Shown here: in pieces, positions 24,087 to 29,743 of the stretch
Layout of the letters: each line of letters starts with the position of its first letter
How positions within the stretch are numbered: position 1 is the stretch's first letter
Origin: UBA7887 sp964408735
GTDB lineage: Bacteria; Pseudomonadota; Alphaproteobacteria; UBA7887
NCBI GenBank assembly: GCA_964408735.1
Contig: CAYPAX010000056.1
Coordinates: 1-29,743 of the forward strand
Direction of reading: 5' to 3'
DNA: 29,743 bases
Program-made: the position numbers and the translations under genes
The notes under the pieces: generated by a model
What the model was told of the DNA's origin: nothing
The model's database searches: none
Seen by the model: only the letters and a program-made list of their open reading frames with translations

Positions 24087-24794
24087 ATGCGACGAAAGAC
24101 CCTCGATGCCCTGCTGACCGCCCGCGAGGAAAAGCGCCCGCTGGCGCTGGCCACCGCGCTCGACGGCTCGGGCCAATGGCTGATCGGCTCCGACCACACG
24201 GAGGACGCGCCGGAGAGCATCGTCGCGGAAGCGCGAAAGCTGCTTGATATCGACCAGAGCCGCACCGTCGACGGGCCGGACGGGCCAGTCTTCATCCAGG
24301 TCCACAATCCGCCCTGGCGCATGGTCGTGATCGGCGCCGTGCACATCACCCAGCCTTTGGCCCAGATGGCGAGCCTGGCCGGCTACGAGGTGACCGTGAT
24401 CGACCCGCGCGGTGCCTTCGCCACGGCCGAGCGCTTTCCCGGCATCGACGTCTCCGACGACTGGCCCGACGAGGCGCTGGAGCGGCTGGCCCCGGATGCT
24501 CGTACCGCCGTCGTCACGCTCACCCACGACCCCAAGCTGGACGATGCGGCGCTGGACGTGGCCTTGAAGTCGCCGGCGTTCTACATCGGCTCGCTTGGCA
24601 GCAAGAAGACCCATGGCGCCCGCATCGAGCGACTAACCGAAGAAGGCTTTGATGCTGCGGCGCTGGCGCGCATCAACGGTCCCGTCGGCCTGGCGCTCGG
24701 CGCCAAATCGCCGGCCGAGATCGCGGTCGCGATCCTGGCCCAGGTCATCGCCGCCCGGCGCCAGCCCGCTCCGGCGGCGGAACGCGCCGCATGA
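24087..24794 (+). CDS. XdhC family, Rossmann-domain half protein
   Basis: This is a 235-residue protein starting at the ATG two bases after the XdhC N-terminal gene; longer upstream frame lacks family character. Residues 1-70 resemble an XdhC/CoxI linker region, and residues about 78-225 are the XdhC Rossmann domain: MVVIGAVHITQPLAQMASLA, GYEVTVIDPRGAFATAERFP, LTHDPKLDDAAL and YIGSLGSKKTHGARIERL. It should act with the preceding protein as the Moco-protecting and insertion chaperone for the CoxL-type enzyme. Its stop overlaps the next start by four bases. Confidence 0.92.
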   Translation: MRRKTLDALLTAREEKRPLALATALDGSGQWLIGSDHTEDAPESIVAEARKLLDIDQSRTVDGPDGPVFIQVHNPPWRMVVIGAVHITQPLAQMASLAGYEVTVIDPRGAFATAERFPGIDVSDDWPDEALERLAPDARTAVVTLTHDPKLDDAALDVALKSPAFYIGSLGSKKTHGARIERLTEEGFDAAALARINGPVGLALGAKSPAEIAVAILAQVIAARRQPAPAAERAA

Positions 24795-26407
24795 AATTCG
24801 GCCGCATCCCGGTAGCGCAAGCCGAGGGGGCAATCCTTGGCCATTCCTTGCGCATCGATGCCGGCGTCTTCAAGAAAGGCCGTGTGCTGTCCGCCGCCGA
24901 TGTGGCGGCGCTGAAGGCTGCCGGCGTCGAGGCTGTGGTCGCGGCCCGGCTTGAAGGCGGCGACGTGCCTGAGGACGCCGCGGCCAGGCGCATCGCCGAC
25001 GCGCTTGCCGGACCGGGCACCAGCGTCGCCGCCGCGTTCACCGGCCGCTGCAATCTGCTGGCCGACGACGAAGGCCTGCTGGTGGTCGATGCCGAGCGTA
25101 TCGACGCCCTCAACCTCATCGACGAAACGGTCACGCTGGCCACTCTGCCCCCTTACGAGCGCGTGGTCGCGCGGCAAATGCTGGCGACGGTCAAGATCAT
25201 CCCGCTGGCCGCGCCCGAGACGAGTGTGGCCAAGGCGGAGGCCCTGGGCCCGCTGCTGCGCGTCGCCCCCTTCACGGCCAAGGCCGTAGGCCTGGTGATG
25301 ACGGAGCTGCCCGGCACCAAGGCCTCTGTCCTGGCGTCGACGCGCGAGGTGCTGGGGACGCGGCTTTCCCGCGTCAAGGCGCACCTCGCGGCAGAGCGCA
25401 TCTGCGCCCACGACGAGGGCGCCATCGCCACCGCCATCGGCAAAGTGCTGGCGGCGGGCGCGGAGCTGGTCATCGTCAGCGGCGCCTCCGCCGTGGTCGA
25501 CCGCCGCGACGTGGTGCCGGCGGGTATCGAGGCAGCGGGAGGGGCCATCGCCCATTTCGGCATGCCGGTGGATCCGGGCAACCTCCTTTTGCTTGGCAGG
25601 ATGGCGGAGACCGCCGTGCCGGTGATCGGCATGCCCGGCTGCGCCCGTTCGCCCAAGCTCAACGGCTTCGATTGGGTGCTTGAGCGCCTCGCCGCCGACC
25701 TCGAAATCACGCCCCGGGACATCATGCGCATGGGCACGGGCGGCCTGCTCAAGGAGATCGTCAGCCGGCCGCAGCCGCGAGCGCATGAAGTGGCGACGCG
25801 CAAGGCACCGCATGTGGCGGCTCTGGTGCTGGCCGCCGGCCAGTCGCGGCGCATGGGCGCGCGCAATAAGCTTCTGGAGGAGGTCGAGGGCAGTGTCATG
25901 GTGCGCCGCGCCGCGGAGAACGTGCTGGCCTCCCAGGCGCGGCCCGTCGTCGTGGTCACAGGGCATGAGGCCGAGCGGGTGCGCGCGGCCCTTGATGATC
26001 TCGACGTCACTTTCGCCCACAATCCCGACTTCGCGGACGGGCTGAGCACCAGCCTGCGCGCGGGTCTCGGCAAGCTCGATCCTGATGTGGACGGCGCTCT
26101 GGTCTGCCTCGGTGACATGCCACAGGTGCGCGCCGACCAGCTCGACGCCCTGATCGCCGCCTTCGATCCGGTCGAGGGCCGCGCCATCTGCGTGCCCGTG
26201 GTCGACGGCAAGCGCGGCAACCCGGTGCTCTGGGGGGCAGAGTTCTTCGCCCAGATGGGTAGCGTGGCAGGCGATGTCGGCGCCCGCCACCTGATCGGCG
26301 AGAACGCCGAAGTGCTGTGCGAGGTGCCTGCCGATGGCGACGGCGTGCTGCTCGACATCGACACGCCAGAGGCGCTCGCCGCCTTCCGCAAGCGGCAGAG
26401 CACCTGA
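24791..26407 (+). CDS. Fusion of MoeA/MogA-like domain with MocA-type cytidylyltransferase
   Basis: This 538-residue protein has two parts. Residues 1-340 resemble the molybdopterin-binding (MoCF) region seen in MoeA/CinA-type proteins, with VSGASAVVDRRDVVPAGIEA and GMPVDPGNLLLLG. From about residue 342 a MobA-like nucleotidyltransferase follows: ALVLAAGQSRRMGARNKLLE (nucleotide loop), CLGDMPQV (metal Asp) and GNPVLWG. In MocA this domain attaches CMP to Mo-molybdopterin to make the MCD cofactor used by CO and xanthine dehydrogenases. Fusion to the MoCF part may channel cofactor from insertion to cytidylylation. It overlaps the XdhC gene and the cysteine desulfurase gene at either end. The full protein is usual for such fusions; the exact substrate of the first domain is inferred. 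Confidence 0.9.
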   Translation: MKFGRIPVAQAEGAILGHSLRIDAGVFKKGRVLSAADVAALKAAGVEAVVAARLEGGDVPEDAAARRIADALAGPGTSVAAAFTGRCNLLADDEGLLVVDAERIDALNLIDETVTLATLPPYERVVARQMLATVKIIPLAAPETSVAKAEALGPLLRVAPFTAKAVGLVMTELPGTKASVLASTREVLGTRLSRVKAHLAAERICAHDEGAIATAIGKVLAAGAELVIVSGASAVVDRRDVVPAGIEAAGGAIAHFGMPVDPGNLLLLGRMAETAVPVIGMPGCARSPKLNGFDWVLERLAADLEITPRDIMRMGTGGLLKEIVSRPQPRAHEVATRKAPHVAALVLAAGQSRRMGARNKLLEEVEGSVMVRRAAENVLASQARPVVVVTGHEAERVRAALDDLDVTFAHNPDFADGLSTSLRAGLGKLDPDVDGALVCLGDMPQVRADQLDALIAAFDPVEGRAICVPVVDGKRGNPVLWGAEFFAQMGSVAGDVGARHLIGENAEVLCEVPADGDGVLLDIDTPEALAAFRKRQST

Positions 26408-27630
26408 TGGCCTTCAACGTCTCACGACTTCGCAGCGAGTTTCCGATCCTGCAACAGCGGATCAACGGCGCGCCGTTGCATTACCTCGACAACGGCGCCA
26501 CCGCGCAGGTGCCGCAAGCAGTGCTCGACGCGATCGTCAACCACGAGACCACGGCGCGGGCCAACGTGCTGCGCGGTGTCCACACCCTGGCCGAGCGGGC
26601 GACGGATGCCTATGAGGCGGCGCGCGCCGATGTCGCGAAATTCGTCGGCGCCGCGGACCCGAGCGAAGTGATATTCACCAGCGGCACCACCGGTTCGCTC
26701 AATCTGGTCGCCCACAGTCTCGGCGAGACCTTGGCGCCAGGCGACGAGGTGATCGTGTCATTGCTCGAGCACCACTCCAATTTCGTGCCTTGGCAAATGC
26801 TGCGCGAGCGCAAGGGTATCGTGCTCAAGGTCGCACCCGTCACCGAGGCTGGCGAGATCGACCTCGATGCCCTCGAAGGGCTGCTGAGCGCGCGCACGAA
26901 ACTGGTCTCCCTGGCCCATGTCTCCAACGTCACCGGCGCCATTCTCGACGTGCCCCGCGCGGTGGCCGCGGCGAAATCCGTGGGCGCGCTGGTGATGCTG
27001 GACGGCGCGCAGGCCGTGCCCCACGGCGCGGTCGACGTTGCCGCCCTCGGCATCGATCTCTACGCCTTCTCGGGCCACAAGATGTACGGCCCGAACGGCA
27101 TCGGCGTACTTTGGGGCCGTGCCGATCTACTCGATGCCATGCCGCCCTTCCTCGGCGGCGGCGAGATGATCCGCGAAGTGACCCTGGAAGAGACCACCTA
27201 TGCGCCTGTGCCGCACAAGTTCGAGGCTGGCACACCGCCGATCGCCCAGGCCGTCGGCCTCGGCGCCGCCTGCCGTTGGCTCGGCCAACTCGATCTCGAT
27301 GGGGCGGGCGCGCATATGGCGGCGCTCTGCGCCCGCGCGCTGGACGGCCTCGACGCCATCGATGGCGTTGCCGTCAAGGGGCCGGCGGGCAGTCAGGGCC
27401 GGGCGCCGGTGATCTCCTTTACTGTCGAAGACCTGCATCCGCACGACGTCTGCACCTTGCTCGACCGCCACGGCGTGGCGCTGCGCGGCGGTCACCACTG
27501 CGCCCAGCCGCTGATGGAGCATTGGGACCTCGACGGCACCACCCGCGCCTCCCTCGCCTTCTACAACGACGACGGCGATATCGATGCCCTGCTAAGCGGC
27601 CTCGACGACGCCATCGCGCTACTACGGTAA
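26407..27630 (+). CDS. SufS-type cysteine desulfurase
   Basis: This 407-residue class V aminotransferase-fold enzyme starts at the ATG that shares one base with the preceding stop. The PLP lysine is K225 in FSGHKMYGP, and the sulfur-accepting Cys is C365 in RGGHHCAQP. Other family segments are YLDNGATAQVPQAV and FTSGTTGSLNLVAHSLGE. It belongs to group II (SufS/CsdA) by the RGGHHC loop. It removes sulfur from L-cysteine as a persulfide. Within this operon, beside XdhC and MocA, its likely client is the molybdenum cofactor, which needs a sulfido ligand, rather than general Fe-S assembly. A SufU-like gene follows after three bases. Confidence 0.94.
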   Translation: MAFNVSRLRSEFPILQQRINGAPLHYLDNGATAQVPQAVLDAIVNHETTARANVLRGVHTLAERATDAYEAARADVAKFVGAADPSEVIFTSGTTGSLNLVAHSLGETLAPGDEVIVSLLEHHSNFVPWQMLRERKGIVLKVAPVTEAGEIDLDALEGLLSARTKLVSLAHVSNVTGAILDVPRAVAAAKSVGALVMLDGAQAVPHGAVDVAALGIDLYAFSGHKMYGPNGIGVLWGRADLLDAMPPFLGGGEMIREVTLEETTYAPVPHKFEAGTPPIAQAVGLGAACRWLGQLDLDGAGAHMAALCARALDGLDAIDGVAVKGPAGSQGRAPVISFTVEDLHPHDVCTLLDRHGVALRGGHHCAQPLMEHWDLDGTTRASLAFYNDDGDIDALLSGLDDAIALLR

Positions 27631-27633
27631 GCC

Positions 27634-28065
27634 ATGTCGGACGAGCTTTATCACCAGGCCATCGTGGCGCTGGCCCGCGACAAGAGCCATGCCGGGCACC
27701 TCGACGCGGCGAGCGGCATCGCCACCATAACCAATCCGCTCTGCGGCGACCGGGTGACGGTGGAGGTGGCGCTGGCTGACACGACGATCGATGCGGTCGC
27801 CCATACGGTACGCGGCTGTGTCCTTTGCAAGGCGGCGGCAGCAGCGATCGGCGAGGCTGCGCCGGGGCTGGCGCCAGAGGCAGCGCGCGCGGCGGCGGAC
27901 CGGGTGACGGCCATGCTGAAGGCGGACGGGGCGATACCCGACGGCGCCTGGGCGGCGCTGGCAGCATTCTCGCCGGTGGTCGGCCACAAGAGCCGGCACG
28001 ATTGCGTCGGCCTGCCGTTCCAGGCCCTGGTGGCGGCACTCGACGATGCGGAGAAGGAAACATGA
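27634..28065 (+). CDS. SufU/NifU-N-like scaffold or sulfur-acceptor protein
   Basis: This 143-residue protein has an IscU-like fold. Candidate ligand cysteines are C37 in NPLCGD, C62 and C65 in GCVLCKAAA, and C124 in RHDCVGLPF. The Asp of CGD is present, and SufU proteins use these positions to bind zinc or hold Fe-S clusters while accepting sulfur from SufS. The pairing with the SufS gene directly upstream fits a sulfur-transfer couple. The second motif is shorter than in classical SufU. Alanine content is high (AAAAAIGEAAPGLAPEAARAAA). Its stop overlaps the next start by four bases. Confidence 0.85.
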   Translation: MSDELYHQAIVALARDKSHAGHLDAASGIATITNPLCGDRVTVEVALADTTIDAVAHTVRGCVLCKAAAAAIGEAAPGLAPEAARAAADRVTAMLKADGAIPDGAWAALAAFSPVVGHKSRHDCVGLPFQALVAALDDAEKET

Positions 28066-29216
28066 GCGAGCGAATTCTCACCACCCACGTGGGCAGCCTG
28101 CCGCGCCCCGACGACATGCTGGCGCTGCTCGATGCCCGCGACCGAGGCGAGACCATCGACGATGCCGCCTTCGCCGAGACCGCGGCGCGTGCGGTGGACG
28201 ACGTGGTCGCCCGCCAGGCCGCGCTCGGCATCGATATTCTCGGTGACGGCGAGATGGCCAAGATTAGCTACGCCACCTACCTCACCGACCGCCTGTCGGG
28301 TTTTGGCGGCCGTGCGAAAAAGGGCCCGGCGGCGCGCGACCTGCTCGACTATCTCGCTTATGCCAAGCGTCTGGTCGAATCTGGCGGCACGGAGAAGACC
28401 CTGGCCGGCGCCGCCTGCGATGCATCGCTGGCGCTTCGCGATGCCAAGCCGCTCGAGCGCGACCTCGCCAATTTCTCTGCCGCGCGCAAGGCGCACGCCT
28501 GCAGCGATGGTTTCTTGAGCGCCTGCTCGCCGGGCGTGGTCACGGTCTTCCTGCAGAACCAGTACTACCCCTCGCACGAGGCCTATCTCGATGCCCTGGT
28601 GCCCCTGCTCAAGGACGAATACGAGGCCATCGTCGCTTCCGGCGCCATGCTGCAGCTCGACTGCCCCGATCTCGGCATGGGCCGGCATCTGGTGCACGCG
28701 GACAAGAGCACCGAGGAATTCCGCAAGGTGGCGGCGCGTCATATCGAAGCGCTCAATGCCGCCACTGCCAATATTCCGCCCGAGCGCATGCGCCTCCACC
28801 TTTGCTGGGGCAATTACGAGGGCCCTCATCACCACGATGTGCCGCTGGCCGATATCATCGACCTGGTCTACGGCGCGCGCCCGGCCGGCATCTCGATCGA
28901 GGGCGCGAACCCGCGCCACGAGCACGAGTGGGAGGTCTTTGCGGACAAGCCCCTGCCCGACGGCAAGGTCATCGTGCCAGGCGTCATCGATTCGACGACC
29001 AACTATATCGAGCACCCGCGCCTGGTGGCGCAGCGCATCGAGCGCTTCGCTTCGGTCGTCGGGCGCGAGCGCGTCATCGCCAGCGCCGACTGCGGCTTCG
29101 CCACCTTCGCCCGCCACCCCAGCGTCGACCCCGACATTGCCTGGGCCAAGCTCGGCTCGTTGGTGGAAGGCGCGAGGATTGCGACGGAGCGGCTGTGGCG
29201 AATTCAGGCACCCTAG
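28062..29216 (+). CDS. MetE-like (cobalamin-independent) zinc methyltransferase family protein
   Basis: This 384-residue protein is about half the length of full MetE and corresponds to its C-terminal catalytic barrel. It begins ILTTHVGSLPRPDDML, a family hallmark, and keeps the four probable zinc ligands: H246 and C248 in LHLCWGN, E280 in SIEGANPR, and C344 in ADCGFATF. Such stand-alone proteins act on various thiols (homocysteine or coenzyme-M-like), and the substrate here is unknown. Translation is coupled to the SufU-like gene by ATGA, which places it in the cofactor-maturation operon. A role in thiol or sulfur handling is an inference. It is the last gene of the unit; no clear terminator follows. 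Confidence 0.9.
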   Translation: MSERILTTHVGSLPRPDDMLALLDARDRGETIDDAAFAETAARAVDDVVARQAALGIDILGDGEMAKISYATYLTDRLSGFGGRAKKGPAARDLLDYLAYAKRLVESGGTEKTLAGAACDASLALRDAKPLERDLANFSAARKAHACSDGFLSACSPGVVTVFLQNQYYPSHEAYLDALVPLLKDEYEAIVASGAMLQLDCPDLGMGRHLVHADKSTEEFRKVAARHIEALNAATANIPPERMRLHLCWGNYEGPHHHDVPLADIIDLVYGARPAGISIEGANPRHEHEWEVFADKPLPDGKVIVPGVIDSTTNYIEHPRLVAQRIERFASVVGRERVIASADCGFATFARHPSVDPDIAWAKLGSLVEGARIATERLWRIQAP

Positions 29217-29501
29217 CCCAATATCACGGCATCCAACCCTCGTTGCAGCACGGCAATACACTTTCGTTGATCGTGGCGCATCTCAATTTTGGTGGCTGCA
29301 CACGCGTGCCCAATTCCGAACCCGAATATCGTTAAACGCGACACGATACTCCCCCAATTATATCCCATATAAGAATAACACTCGTATATTTTGTGTTATT
29401 GATGCGATACTGGTATCATCGCCTGCACAAAATGCCGACAATGCAGCCGGTTCAAGGGCACCCGCCGCCACGGCAGCCATTTCTCGAAGGAAAAATTTCT
29501 C
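29217..29501. other. AT-rich intergenic region after the cox cluster
   Basis: Base composition changes sharply from GC-rich to AT-rich after about 29330. I see no protein gene of family character. Two hairpins lie back to back: AATAACAC (29374-29381) with GTGTTATT (29393-29400) around an 11-base loop, and GATGCGATAC with GTATCATC at 29401-29420 (one bulge). They may form a terminator region, a promoter for the small downstream ORF, or the edge of inserted DNA. Confidence 0.5.
29374..29420. repeat. Two adjacent hairpins in AT-rich DNA
   Basis: The first hairpin has perfect 8-base arms, AATAACAC and GTGTTATT. The second (29401-29420) has GATGCGATAC opposite GTATCATC with one bulged base. No long T-run follows either. 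Confidence 0.5.
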
Positions 29502-29705
29502 ATGCTACGGAAGAGCCCGATTTTTTCTGCTATAGTGAAATATAGAGGTGAAATAGTTGCAGCTTTTATTAGCGGCCTTGTCGGTTGGGCCACTGGTGCC
29601 TTGATGACAGGCTACGTAACCTCAACACTTATAGATAAAGTTATGGTATTTATGCTTACTTTTATTCTAGTGTTCCTACTTCTGTTTAGCGTAACAGCCC
29701 GTTGA
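29502..29705 (+). CDS. Small two-helix membrane protein, hypothetical
   Basis: This 67-residue ORF has two hydrophobic segments: IVAAFISGLVGWATGALMTG, with small Gly/Ala residues, and VMVFMLTFILVFLLLFSV. A short positively charged N-terminus (MLRKSPIFSAIVKYRGE) suggests the N-terminus stays inside. A weak AAGGA ribosome site lies about 12 bases upstream. Its base composition is much more AT-rich than the rest of the window, which fits recent acquisition. No family is recognised. Small toxic membrane peptides, holin-like proteins and phage-derived proteins look similar, but nothing here selects among them. Confidence 0.45.
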   Translation: MLRKSPIFSAIVKYRGEIVAAFISGLVGWATGALMTGYVTSTLIDKVMVFMLTFILVFLLLFSVTAR

Positions 29706-29743
29706 TTAAGTGGCTTTGCTGATTCTCACTCCCAGACGATGAA

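Overview
The window is GC-rich DNA with tight, overlapping gene packing, GTG as well as ATG starts, and strong alphaproteobacterial signatures. These are a cytosolic HAMP-type chemoreceptor beside a PAS protein, TRAP permeases, a form II aerobic CO-dehydrogenase-type (cox) cluster, and class III cyclase-TPR proteins of the kind common in Rhizobiales and Rhodospirillales. The class-level assignment is an inference from gene content; no rRNA or other phylogenetic marker is present.

Left part (1-7.8 kb), unrelated small units. A chemoreceptor cut by the window edge lies downstream of a PAS-domain protein (both minus). Next come an MFS transporter (minus), a divergent TRAP transporter pair dctQ-dctM (plus, no binding protein seen), a histidine-rich conserved hypothetical and a secreted formylglycine-generating-enzyme-like protein that lacks the usual first active-site cysteine (both minus). 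A secreted cysteine-rich mini-protein and a periplasmic cytochrome c follow (plus), each ending in a clear hairpin terminator.

Cox block A (7.8-13.0 kb): coxG, then coxS-coxL-coxM-coxD in form II order, with the AYRGAGR active-site loop in CoxL. Translation is tightly coupled, and the coupled run continues into a C45/penicillin acyltransferase-like Ntn hydrolase and then into four tandem paralogous class III nucleotide cyclase-TPR genes (14.1-20.7 kb). The second copy has a one-base frameshift near its 3' end. A Dnr-like Crp/Fnr regulator follows, then a convergent SDR gene that lacks the canonical Tyr-Lys pair.

An AT-rich intergenic patch with nested palindromes that resembles a REP/REPIN element precedes cox block B (22.6-29.2 kb). 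Block B contains coxE, XdhC split into two genes, a MoeA-like/MocA fusion, a SufS-type cysteine desulfurase, a SufU-like scaffold and a MetE-like zinc methyltransferase. It reads as a maturation unit for a molybdenum hydroxylase: cofactor cytidylylation, sulfuration and insertion by the CoxD/CoxE pair. The window ends in AT-rich DNA with hairpins and one small membrane ORF.

The most unusual part is the roughly 9.5-kb segment between coxD and coxE. It carries the Ntn hydrolase, the fourfold cyclase array and the Dnr-like regulator, and its cyclase genes are translationally joined to the CO-dehydrogenase operon.
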